Assembly (NCBI GenBank): GCA_021495925.1
Contig: JAKEKT010000002.1
Span: 744,001 to 808,000 of the forward strand
Source of the DNA: Diplodia intermedia
Lineage: Eukaryota > Ascomycota > Dothideomycetes > Botryosphaeriales > Botryosphaeriaceae
Direction: 5' to 3'
DNA: 64,000 nucleotides
Part shown: positions 43,401 through 53,723 of the stretch, piece after piece
How positions within the stretch are numbered: the first letter of the stretch is position 1
Layout: every line of letters begins with the position of its first letter
Program-made: the position numbers and the translations under genes
Notes under the pieces: generated by a model
The model's input: only the letters and a program-made list of their open reading frames with translations
What the model was told of the DNA's origin: nothing
The model's database searches: none

Positions 43401-45847
43401 GGGGGAAGAATGGGAACTAAGAAACGCGCGCGAAAGGATCGTGGAGAGAGACCGGGGCACGTTGTGGATGAGATTCTTGTCGGTTGACGTGGGATGAACA
43501 GATTCCGATTCTTAATGTCGTTATTACCTTTCGATTCTTTTTGGCTTTCCGTTGAGCTTTTGCTCTTTTTAGCGGCTGGTGGTTTGGATGAGCAAGTTTG
43601 ACGGGAGAAACGCGGTGTGCGGAAGGGAACTGATACCCCGATGCGAAGCAACAGCTTTTCGATCTTTCGATCACATTTCTAGACGGGTCATTGCGATCTT
43701 TGGGAGACAGGGTTTGATGAGGAAACAATCAAGAAAATCACGCCATCTGCCGTGGACGCTGGGCTGGGTCCGCATTGATGCTGTCCATTGGTGGTTCTGT
43801 GGTGCATCGCATGATCAGTAGCGATGCGTGTGGAAGCGAGGCCATTGTGAAGCGACGGGGATCCAACAGGGAGGTACCAGGGACAAATGTGCGTCTGAGT
43901 CGGATCTCTGTCGCATACAGACTGCTTCTCTGGCCTGCATCGCACTGCGTGATGTCGTCCCGCTTGCGGGTGTACACGGCTCAAATGTCTTGTTCCTGCA
44001 TCTCCGCGGAGCTGATGGAAGGGTGCGGGGGAGATTCCAATGGTTGGCGTGTTGAGAACGGACTTTTGCAGCGAAGGTGGTTCAAATTATGTCAGAGATT
44101 GCATCATGTCCATGGCGTCCATTCCCTGGGTTTCGATTGCTAAGAACAACATATGGATGAGGAGAAAGCTCTTGGCCGTGCGGAAGGCTAGCCGACCCGC
44201 ACCGTCAGCGGGTGAAGAGGAAGCTCCTTATTCTTCGACTCGGATCGGCACCGTTCCCGAACGGAGGAAACTCTGGGGTAATAGAAATCCGGGGTAAGGT
44301 CAGGTGTGCCGCGCAGCCACGGCCTAAGGGCTAGTTGGCTTGCCGGTGAGCTTGGCTTCTGCTCCTTGTGCACATCGCCGGCAGCGCTGTTGGCGCCCAT
44401 CACGGCCACCCGTTCGAGAAGAAGGCCCTTTTCCCTTATTGAGGGGTCGCAGCAAAGGAATAGTGGGGTCCCTGCGTCGATGGAGTCCCACCCAGGGCTC
44501 GAGTTACCGCTTTCCGTCCGCCGGGCGCTTCCGCCAGCGTGCCAGCCCTTCCTCAGCTTCTTTGAAGTAATGCGGAGCGGGCCCACTGGCGGCAGGGACA
44601 ACTGGCTCGCGGTGCAGCGACACCGCAACTGTCGAGGGGGCGGTGCGCCTCCACTGGTGGGACGTTGCTTTGACCTCATAGTGCTGGCAGCCCCTGGTCA
44701 TGCCGGCGTTTTGGGAGATGATCTGGAATCTGGGGAAGGCGTCATGTGACGGGGTTGGGCCGGCCGCTGGTCCTTTCGAATCGCGAACGGACACGGAAGC
44801 ATCACGCAGCCATCAGGCGCGCGTCTCGTCTCCTTTCTCCTGCCCTTGCGTCACTTGACACGTACATGCGCCCCCGGCCGGCCAGTGCAGCATCGGGTGC
44901 GGGGAAAGGAGAAATGTGTTACTCACGCGAATCCAGCGTACCTGGCTAAGGGCCGGGCTAGCCACGGCTTTGGGCGCGTGAGGCTCGTTGGGGCGGCCCT
45001 GGAGGCCTTCCGGCGGCTCTCAGCTAGGATTGTGCGGGGAAAGCTGGGGGGCCGGAGGACGGGAGGGATGATCCGGCACGATTGCTGCAGGCCGCGCTGG
45101 TGCAGCGGTGAGGCTCGGGCGCCGCGGGTACGGGCGGCTTTGGTAGAGGAGCGGCATCGCAGCAGCTCGCGCCAGAGTGAGGTGCGATGGCGGGCAGACG
45201 TCCGGGGTCGGCGCGAAGGGCTGAAAAATTCGCTGCGGTGATGACGCAACGGCAAAGGGTCCGATCACCGAGATGCGCCCGGCTGAGTCACCGGCTCTGC
45301 TCCGTCGCCTGCTGCTTCTGTTCCACTTCTCGCGTCTTCTCGCAATCCACAATGCGCGCACAGAAAAGAGAGCCAACGCCGTTACGCAATGCTGCAGGCG
45401 CTGGGGCGCGGTGCCTTGGCCCGACGCTCGCCAGAGCGCGGCTCCCGTGCGCTGGAGTTTCCTGGGGGTAAGCAGAACTCGCTAGCGGCCAGGATCTTTC
45501 CCGAACGGGAATTAAATGGGGGTAACAGGAACTCGACCGCAGACGCTCCTTCGCACCTTGTGATCATCGCCCTGAGCTCTCCGAACCTGCACCGCTCGCC
45601 CTCGGGCGTGCAGCTCGCGCGTGCGCCCGCGGCGCGCCGCCGCTGGCTCGATTGTTCGCCGCCAAGCCGCAGCTTCCACCGCGCACCATCCCAGCGCCTT
45701 CCGCGTGGCGCCAGACTCGCCTGCCCGCAACCTCCCTCTCTCTGACCATCGGCCCATGCTGCTGCTTGCAGTGACTAACACTCGCGCCCGTGCGGCCCAG
45801 GTTTCATGGTGCTTCAAAGGGTCCTCCGGCCTCGTGCGCGCTGCTGA
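43401..45847. other. Intergenic, 2.4 kb, no gene seen
   Basis: 3' flank of copy 2 and upstream region of the F-box gene. The part at 44.3-45.8 kb is GC-rich with overlapping frames on both strands and no recognisable product. Confidence 0.5.
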
Positions 45848-45854
45848 TATAAAG
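45848..45854 (+). promoter_or_regulatory. Probable TATA box of the F-box gene
   Basis: TATAAAG, 123 bases upstream of the ATG at 45977, followed by a GC-rich then C/A-rich leader typical of fungal 5' UTRs. Confidence 0.55.
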
Positions 45855-45976
45855 CCCCCGGGGCCGCCCATCTTGCCACCCTTGCGACCCTTTGTCCTCT
45901 GCACCTACACCCATCCCCCGTCCACTACAAGACCCATTCAGAACCCGCCATTTCTAATCCGCCCGCAACGCATCCA

Positions 45977-47486
45977 ATGCACATCAACGACCTCCCCTAC
46001 GAGATCCTTTCCCAAATTCTCGACGAGGCCACCAAACTCAATGAAACAGAGGGCGTGACCTTCACCTTCGGCCTCTCCCAGGCCCCCGGCCTGGTGGCCA
46101 AGCCGCCCGTCCAGCGCTATGTCCGCGGCCCCGTGCCGCCCGACATGCTGAGGTGGGATGCCACCTCGGCCATCCGCTCCGTGTGCAGCGCCTGGCACGA
46201 CTGGGGCCTCCAGTATGCCTTGCGCGACGTCTACATCCGCAAGTGGAAGGGGGCCGAGCGGTGGGCAGACCTCCCGCTGAGTCGAAGTATGCCGTCTGCT
46301 CCGCCAACCCTGCCGTCACGCCGCTAACCCTTTGCCAGAGTCGTACGCCACCTACGAGCTCATTGACAGGCCTTCGAGCACTCCCTTGTACAGAGACCCC
46401 TTCTGCGCACTCAGCAACTTTGGAAAGCTGGTCAACCAGTACCCTAACATTGCGCAGCAGATCCGCCGCATGTGGTTCAATGGCTTCCATGTGTTTGACA
46501 CCAATGCGCAGATCTTCGCTGCACTCAAGTGCTGCACCAATCTCGTGTCGCTGAGCGTGCCCTGGACCATGGTCCGCCATCTCGATGCCCGTCAGTGGGC
46601 CCGGGTTCTGCGCGCCGACCTCTCCACCCCTCTCGAGTACCTCGAGCTGCAGGCCATCACCCTGAGGGGCCAGCAGGCCAATGACCCGGCCAACCAGGTC
46701 GACTTGCGCCCCTTCGAGTCCCCTCTCGTGGACTTCAGCCGCCTCAAGAAGTTCAAGCTGATGGGCAACACCACTTTCATGCCCATCAACGACCGGGACC
46801 TGTACGATATCGCACGCACCGCCACCAACCTCGAGGAGTTCCACATGACCTGCCTCGACACGGTCAGCATCGACGGCGTCATGGCCATCGTCAAGTCATC
46901 CCAGAACACGCTCCGCGTTCTCGAGCACTCGCCCCGAAGCAACGCTGGCTTCTTCCACCCGCATCCTGGCACTTCTTCGTCCAACGAACACCTGTGCGAG
47001 GTTCTTGCCAACTGCCCCCGCCTGACCACCCTCTCCATCTCCATCCCGTCCATGTGCCCGACCCTCTTCGCAAACTCTTCCGTTCGGTGGACCGGAGACT
47101 GCCAGGTTCGTGCCCTTCGCCTCTGCGACCACGACTACTCCAAGGGTAGCAACACTGCGCTCATTGCCGAGCCTCTTGCCGAACTCCTTGCCGAAGCTCG
47201 TGGGCTGTCCGAGAAGCGCGCTCGCGGTACACACGGTGTGGAGCTTGCCATTGAGCTCTTCTTTGGCGGCTTCATCTTCGAGCCCCACATGAAGGCTGTG
47301 CATGGCGACTTCCAGATCGCTGAGGTCGAGTCCGAGGGACAGTGGCCCCGCAGCCACGAGCCCAGCCGGAAGGGGCCGTACGGAAGCACTGGCCTGTATG
47401 GCAAGGACGAGGAAGATGTCTTTTCCAAGGTTGATGAGGCCGAATTCCTCGAGGGTGTCTGCAGGCGCTCCGTTTACCTGAACTAG
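45977..47486 (+). CDS. F-box domain protein
   Basis: A 485-residue protein beginning with an F-box-like segment (MHINDLPYEILSQILDEATK), then a conserved-looking RSVCSAWHDWGLQYALRDVY. F-box proteins dock to Skp1 in SCF ubiquitin ligases and recruit targets. Exons: 45977-46286 and 46339-47486 (phase-1 intron, GTATGC...GCCAG). The body has a solenoid-like leucine pattern (e.g. LVSLSVPWTMVRHLD, FSRLKKFKLMG, NLEEFHMTCLD, RLTTLSISIP) suggesting a leucine-rich-repeat substrate domain. The C-terminus is charged. The start is the first ATG after a TATA element. Substrate unknown. Confidence 0.8.
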
Positions 47487-48833
47487 GCCGGATTCACAAT
47501 GCTCGTCGGCCATGCGCTTGCGCTGCCGCTCGATTCCATTCTTCTGGCCAGTGACAAGATTTCACTGGCCAACCCTTATCTACTACACTCATACCCCTAC
47601 GATTTGGATCGCGTTCTGCTATTGTTTCCAAAAGTCAACAAGCGTCGGAACTTCTTTGGCTCGATATCGATGGGTTTGTCACGAAAGCAAGGCGTTGGTC
47701 ATTTGCGAGGCATTCATTTTGCGCGGGAAACAAGAAAAAGCGAAAACGTCTTTATAAAAAGCATGGTGATGAGTCTACGGCCAGACTGTTTCCTAGATGC
47801 ACACTGGTTTGATCTCTGGACGGTTGGAATATACCAGGAGGGGATGTGATGATACCCCTCTGATTGAATGGCTGGGAAAAAGCATTCAACAGGTTTCATT
47901 TTTCTGGATCTCAGCGTAGCGTCAGCGATTATGTGCGGGTTTTTTGTTTTTGGTTGGGAAGGCTATGCACTATCAAATTAATAACGCTTACTCCGCTATG
48001 GGCGGACTGCGCTTGCATTCTCATCTACTCTGCTCATTTGTTTCGCTCCCCCGGGAGGCTGCACTGACGGTCTCGTGATGTCACCACCTGTCAGTCCATC
48101 TGGCTGTGCCACGAACAGACCACTGACCGCCCCCTACTATTCTTAGATACTCCTCACAGTTCAAGATTGGCAGGTGACAGCGGCGCTCGTGGCGACTAGA
48201 TTACCCCGGATCGCCTCGCTGGGTCCAGATGGGTCATCCGACCAACCAGCGTGGTAAGCTTTTCCCTTACCAACGATATGCTCTTCACAGCGGGAACTAA
48301 GCACGTATGAGGAAAGAGATTCCTCAAATGTGTCCGGGGTGGCTTGCTAAGAAGCTGATTGGCGAAAAGGTGCAGGGACGCGGGCCGGGGAGGGGGAGGG
48401 ATTAGCGGGGAACGGGGGGGGAAGGGATTGGCAGCGTGTGGTTGGTGCTCTCCTTGCGTGCTAGGTAAGTTCATCAGGCAACTCTCGGCTCGGCCCGAGG
48501 AGGCCCGGGTCGGATCCGGGTGGCGAGAGCGGACGGGGATCGGGCTGGGCAGCTCGGTGGTGAGCATCATGGGATGGGTGGTGAGGTGACACTCTTGCTT
48601 CCAGTGCGCCTTCTACTACGATGGCGTAGGTTCTTCCCATATACAGGATGGGTGGTACGAGTTTCCACGTTCTTCAACTTTGCCCTCGGGATTAGGAAGG
48701 CACTATCCGGCGGCGACTACGACAAGTTCTCGGTTTCCACTTCCACTCCTTCATTCTTTTCATCACTCTCCATAAGTCCAACTATCATTCAAAGACCCAC
48801 CCAGCTCTCCGTCCAGCTTATAACAACATTACC
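47487..48833. other. Intergenic, 1.3 kb, no gene seen
   Basis: 3' flank of the first F-box gene (AT-richer) and promoter of the next. Short frames only; a G-rich purine run lies near 48385-48425. Confidence 0.5.
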
Positions 48834-50528
48834 ATGTCTCGGGCAAAGCTTGAGCTACTTCCTCAGGAGCTAATAGAGATCATTGCATCATATCTCCTAC
48901 CTGCCTACGACCTAGAGAACGAGAGGTCAAGACAGTACACTCGCTGCCCCACCGAGCTTTTGTGCCTTCGCCTCACCTGTCGGATACTCTATTCTCATGT
49001 TGCGTACTTTTTCATCCACAAAGTCCTCTTGGCGAACAAACAGCGCTTCCGCAATTTGAGCGGCGTGAGCACCACCTTTACCAGTCTCAATCACCTCGAC
49101 GCTCTTTTAAGAATTGGTCCAGTCACAGCAACCGTTGAGAGTATTGGATTTGACGGTACGACGTTTGATGAGTATAGCCTTCGGCTTTGTGCCGGCCGCT
49201 GTCTCGGATGTGACAAGATGTTCTTGGACTTCGGAAGGGTTAATCTTAAACACATGAGGATCGAAGATATTGTCAACAACCCGGAAGCTTCGATGACGCT
49301 CCACATGGACTATCAAGATCACCTCTACGAGCAGGAGTGGATGATGGCTACACAAGACTACGACGCTTTGGTCAACAGCATTTTCAGCCATGGCTTCGCC
49401 AAGCTCAAAGATATCTCAATTGGAGGAAGCAGCGACAATACCTTAGGACGCTTGTATGCGTATGAGCGTTCCCACAGTCACCCTCTTCTGGTCAACGGCA
49501 AAATGGAGTGCTCCTCAAGCCTTCTGCCCGGAGTTTGGCGCTCCCAGCACGATCAGCTCACTCGTGCGTCTGCTGCAATCATCCGCTCATTAGCAAGGAA
49601 CAACGTGGAGGTGAGGAGTTTGTCAGTCGTTCAGGGAACCAGCTACTCCGGAAATTTTCGCCTTGGAACGGCAGGGGTCTGGGTGCTCGGTCAGCCTCTT
49701 CAGATATTACAGGCGTTCCAGGTCCACGACCTGACTCTGCAGCTGTCGAACGGAACAAACGACTCGCACCCGTCGAATTGGACTACAAGTCGCGGACGCG
49801 ACATCTTGATGCGTGCTTTAGATGCTCTTTCCAGCCTCCAAGGCTTGAGTTTAGCCCCGACCCGTTCAGAAATCTTCGACTGTGACTTCACCAGACACGT
49901 GTTGCAGCATTGTCCGCCAAGATTGAAGAGGTTCCGGCTTCACGACTTCGCTGTTGAACGACAGGCTCTGAGCGACTTCATCGACCAGCGCAGGAGTACA
50001 CTCCGTTTCCTCGGATTCACCAGAGCCCATCTTCTTAGGGAGCTTTGGCGGCCATTGATCCTGAAGCTGTACAGAATCGGGATCCCTTCCCTAGAAATCG
50101 GCTTTCTCTACGAGCTATCAGAAGAATCTTACCGTATCATCCAATTTCCAGCGCTGCCCCGAGGCCAGGGGGCGGTTCCCAACGATATGGGTTCGTTCGA
50201 AAATGGCAGATGGCGAGTCGGTCAGCGGGGGGAGGAGTTCTTCCTTCAGCTGAGCGTAGACAACCCGATGGACGAGTACAAAGTTCAAGCGGGTCTGTCT
50301 CACATCCTGAGAAACGGATCCAGGCCCGAGTACCGTTGGGTCACGAGTATGGTGTGGTCTCTAGGCCGGAGATACGGAACCAGGCACGAGTACGGTTGGG
50401 CCACGAGGGTGGCGTGGCTCGATACAAAAGAAATGTTTGTCGCACCCAAGTACGAGACATTCGCGATGAGATTCTTCGGTGTATCACCTTTCCGAAGAAT
50501 ACTTGCGCTTAGGGGAAGATCACTGTAA
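48834..50528 (+). CDS. F-box-like hypothetical protein with a C-terminal 20-residue tandem repeat
   Basis: Single exon, 564 residues. The N-terminus MSRAKLELLPQELIEIIASY with LLPAYDLENE fits a degenerate F-box. A short Cys pair (CAGRCLGCDKMF) follows near residue 120. The middle has spaced leucine-rich strands (VRSLSVVQGTSY, VHDLTLQLSNG, LQGLSLAPTRS, LKRFRLHDFAV) as in fungal F-box/LRR-like proteins. Near residues 494-533 a 20-residue unit occurs twice (RPEYRWVTSMVWSL and RHEYGWATRVAWLD), encoded by a 60-base tandem duplication. Codon use is less GC-biased than in neighbouring housekeeping genes. Not the same family member as the upstream F-box gene by sequence. Function unknown. Confidence 0.75.
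   Translation: MSRAKLELLPQELIEIIASYLLPAYDLENERSRQYTRCPTELLCLRLTCRILYSHVAYFFIHKVLLANKQRFRNLSGVSTTFTSLNHLDALLRIGPVTATVESIGFDGTTFDEYSLRLCAGRCLGCDKMFLDFGRVNLKHMRIEDIVNNPEASMTLHMDYQDHLYEQEWMMATQDYDALVNSIFSHGFAKLKDISIGGSSDNTLGRLYAYERSHSHPLLVNGKMECSSSLLPGVWRSQHDQLTRASAAIIRSLARNNVEVRSLSVVQGTSYSGNFRLGTAGVWVLGQPLQILQAFQVHDLTLQLSNGTNDSHPSNWTTSRGRDILMRALDALSSLQGLSLAPTRSEIFDCDFTRHVLQHCPPRLKRFRLHDFAVERQALSDFIDQRRSTLRFLGFTRAHLLRELWRPLILKLYRIGIPSLEIGFLYELSEESYRIIQFPALPRGQGAVPNDMGSFENGRWRVGQRGEEFFLQLSVDNPMDEYKVQAGLSHILRNGSRPEYRWVTSMVWSLGRRYGTRHEYGWATRVAWLDTKEMFVAPKYETFAMRFFGVSPFRRILALRGRSL
50314..50433 (+). repeat. 60-base tandem duplication inside the F-box-like gene
   Basis: Two adjacent 60-base units, 50314-50373 and 50374-50433, matching closely over the first 46 or so bases (ACGGATCCAGGCCCGAGTAC versus ACGGAACCAGGCACGAGTAC) and then drifting. 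The period is a multiple of three, so the frame is kept. Confidence 0.85.
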
Positions 50529-51811
50529 CTGAGAGTCTTGATGAGAATTATTGGTAGACTTCTGGCCAAAATGAACGACATTCATGGCTCGGAAGGCGCA
50601 GGCTCTCCGGGAAGACGAAGAGCGGGACCTCGCCGACAGTCAGAGAAAGTAGTTTTGCTCAAATAGCACTTGCTGAAAAGAGTTTGGTCACACATAAAGT
50701 AGTGACTGGTCCACACACGTAGGAGATATGTTGGTTCGACCTGACTTGGAAAGGATAGGTGCCACATTACGCCGTGGTATCCGGGTTTCTTGTAATGGAC
50801 GGTAGTGGGGCGTTCTCCTGATGTTTGCCGTCCCGCTGCCTTCCAGTCTGAGATAGGAACATGGCTGGGCGCGGATTTAGTCCAACCAAGCGTGCAAATT
50901 CTTCGGAAGCCGATAGTGTGCTACTACACATGTCGGAGTGAGGAAGACAGTGGACGGATAACGGCGCGAGGGTTCCCGGGCAGGACAACAGAGTGCGGTG
51001 GCAGCAATGGCGGGGGAAATGACGAAACAGCGGACATTACCCCTGCAGCGAGAGCGATTGTACTGGATTCGGACGGGACGTGAAAAAGTAGTTGACCGTT
51101 TGGTCGCGTGGGGCTAGACCGCCGCCGTTTCCAGCCACCCATCCTTCGGCTCGCACCCTCGCCATTCTCCGTTCCGAAGCCGTGGCGCCGGATTCCAACA
51201 ACGTGCTTCTGTGCATCATCCTGCATGGACATGTCCCTTCGCCGGTGCACAGGCACGTCGCTTCTCTCCTGTTTCGGATGCATCGCCAGAGAGCGTGGCA
51301 ACCACCCGCATCGCGTGGCCACGCCGACGCTTGCCTTACTGTCTGCAACACCTTCAGCACGGCACCGGCTCCCCGCTTACGCCAAGATGCTTCAGTGCGT
51401 GGAAGTGTACAACGGTGGGTACTTCGCCGCGATGCCCATGCTAACCAGCCCGAGCCGCGAGCTAACACGTCCTATGCCATGGACCATCGCGGTTTCGGGA
51501 AGATAACCACGACGCGCATGCTCGTGACTTCCTTCCCGTGCCGCTACCTCTGCCTTGGCGCCACACCATGATGTGTGGGCTTGCAGCAGCAGTCTCTTTC
51601 TTGGCTCCTCTGGACAAGATCATCCAAGCCCATGAAGCATCCGCGTTGGCCAATGCCACTGGCGGTTCATGTGTTAATCCTCGGGTTGGACCTGGGCACT
51701 CATCCTTTGGCCTGTCTTGGTTTAAAATCCCCCGTACAAGGCCCTTCAGGCTCCGTTCCCCTCCACACTTCTCTTGTATCTTCGTTCTCTCCAGTACAGT
51801 CCAGAATCCCC
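50529..51811. other. Intergenic, 1.3 kb, no gene seen
   Basis: Upstream region of the monocarboxylate-type transporter. The transporter frame stays open upstream of its ATG, but the extension is not protein-like. No other feature recognised. Confidence 0.5.
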
Positions 51812-53203
51812 ATGGCGTACACAATGGACGAAAAGGGCGCCTGGGTGAAGCCGGACAAGGACAACCGAGCATCCTGGCTCTCCGGCACCACCCAATACTC
51901 CTTCAACGACCCGGGACAACAAGACTCTTCAGTCTCCATCGCCAGTGCGTCCTCCCCTGGCTCTTCCCAGCACCCGACCGCCGCCGGTCCTGGCGACTTC
52001 CCGGAAGGCGGGTTCCGCGCGTGGTCCGTGGCCGCGGGGACGGCGGCGGCCCTGTTCTGCACCATGGGCTACCTCAACTCCTTCGGCGTGTATCAGGCCT
52101 ACTACACGTCGCACCAGCTGTCCTCCATGACGCCGTCGGCCATCTCGTGGATCGGGTCGCTGCAGAACTTCTTCGTCTTCTTCAGCAGCCTCTTCGGCGG
52201 CGCCCTCTTCGACCGCTATGGAGGGCCCGTCATCGTCGCGCCCGCCGCGGCCGCGTACGTGCTGTCCATCATGTTGACCAGCCTGTGCACCGAGTACTGG
52301 CACTTCGTGCTGGCGCAGGGCGTGCTCGGGGGCATCTCCAACGGCATGGTCATGAGCCCCGCGCTGGCCGCCACCTCGCAGTACTTCTCCAGGCGGCGCG
52401 GGGCCGCCATGGGGCTCGGCATCGCGGGCGCGTCGTTGGGCGCTGTCGTGTTCCCCATCGCGCTGGTCAAGATGCTTCCGGACGCCTCCTCCCCCAACGT
52501 CGGCTTCCCCTGGGCGGTGCGAGTGTGCGGCTTCATCGCGCTGGGCATGCTGATCTGGCCGAGCATGGCCATCCGCGCGCGCCTCCCCCCGCGCAACAAC
52601 AGCCTCATCCTGCTCTCCGCCTTCCGCCGCCCCGTCTACCTCGTCACCGTGGCCGCGACCTTCCTCCTCTTCCTCGGCTTCTTCACCCCGCTCTACTTCC
52701 TGCCCAGCTACGCCACCACCCACACCGACCTCTCCGCCCCGCTGTCCACCTACCTCGTCGCCATCCTCAACGGCGCCTCCTTCTTCGGCCGCGTCGTGCC
52801 CGGCGTCCTCGCCGACAAGCTCGGCCGCTTCAACACGCTCGCCTTTGCGGGCATCTCCTCGGGCATCCTCACCCTCTGCTGGACGCGCTGCACCACCGCG
52901 CCGACCATCATCGCATTTGCCGCTCTCTACGGCTTCTGCTCCGGCGCCATTGTCTCCGGCTTCACCGTCGCCCTCGCCTTCTGCGCCGACAGCCCCAAGA
53001 ACATCGGCACTTACATGGGCATGGGCATGGCCGTCGCCTCCGTCGCCATGCTCATCGGCCCGCCTGTCAATGGTGCCTTCCTTGCCCGTTACGGCGGCTT
53101 CGAGGAAATGGCCATCTTCAGCGGTCTCGTCTGCCTGGCTGGCGGCTTCGTTGCCCTGGCGGCCAAGGTGGCGCATGGGGAAAGGCTGTTGTCGCTCTTG
53201 TAG
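51812..53203 (+). CDS. MFS transporter, monocarboxylate transporter-like
   Basis: A 12-helix membrane protein of 463 residues resembling fungal monocarboxylate-transporter-like MFS proteins; substrates of this group are mostly unproven. Single exon. The N-terminal 75 residues are polar and Ser/Pro-rich. The family signature opens the first helix (DFPEGGFRAWSVAAGTAAAL), followed by GYLNSFGVYQAYYTSHQLSS, SAISWIGSLQNFFVFFSSLF and GGALFDRYGGP (loop 2-3). Later come GGISNGMVMSPALAATSQYF, SRRRGAAMGLGIAGASLGAV, a central loop (RARLPPRNNS), YLVAILNGASFFGRVVPG-like and the last pair (AVASVAMLIGPPVNGAF). The start ATG has a good context (CCCCATGGCG) and gives a normal length; the upstream continuation of the frame is not used. 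Confidence 0.9.
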   Translation: MAYTMDEKGAWVKPDKDNRASWLSGTTQYSFNDPGQQDSSVSIASASSPGSSQHPTAAGPGDFPEGGFRAWSVAAGTAAALFCTMGYLNSFGVYQAYYTSHQLSSMTPSAISWIGSLQNFFVFFSSLFGGALFDRYGGPVIVAPAAAAYVLSIMLTSLCTEYWHFVLAQGVLGGISNGMVMSPALAATSQYFSRRRGAAMGLGIAGASLGAVVFPIALVKMLPDASSPNVGFPWAVRVCGFIALGMLIWPSMAIRARLPPRNNSLILLSAFRRPVYLVTVAATFLLFLGFFTPLYFLPSYATTHTDLSAPLSTYLVAILNGASFFGRVVPGVLADKLGRFNTLAFAGISSGILTLCWTRCTTAPTIIAFAALYGFCSGAIVSGFTVALAFCADSPKNIGTYMGMGMAVASVAMLIGPPVNGAFLARYGGFEEMAIFSGLVCLAGGFVALAAKVAHGERLLSLL

Positions 53204-53723
53204 CTGAAGACCCTTCCTTTGTCCTTCTCTATTCTTGACCTTCTCCTTTCTCTCCATATCTTTAGGTGCGGATGCCTCGCCGACATACTGTCCGTTCGTT
53301 GTACATTCTTTTTTCCCTCGGAATTGTCTTACAAGCGCTTGAGGAATGCGTCTAGAAAGTGTTACACTCGCTGTGATTGACTAGGAAACAATTAGGGAAT
53401 GTGATATGCAATATGTCGATTGAGGCGAGGTGTGACCGCGCGTAACGCAGATCTATGACTTCACATTAGTGCTTGGCTCCTTCAATCCCGTGCTAAAACA
53501 TGATAAGATCAGAAAGTCGTCACTCTATCTACTCCTACCTACATGCGGCCAACCGGAAAGAATGCACACGCTGTCATACGTACCGAATCCTCTATCCACC
53601 CATCAATCCCAAAAATAACCAGATCATTTTCCCTGCATTTGAGATACGCCCGGCTCAATTTACAAGCGTTAGAAAGCGGCGTCCTCCCCAACCAGACTTC
53701 ATTCCGTCCCCAGCAACATGCCT
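53204..53723. other. Convergent 3' flanks of the transporter and MMS19
   Basis: 520 bases between the two converging stop codons; AT-richer, with short frames only. No gene seen. Confidence 0.55.

Noticed and set aside
51538..53238. 566-codon plus-strand frame and 442-codon minus-strand frame
   Set aside because: Both overlap the monocarboxylate-type transporter gene; composition is Arg/His/Pro- or Gly/Glu-rich without domains, as expected for shifted frames of a GC-rich gene.
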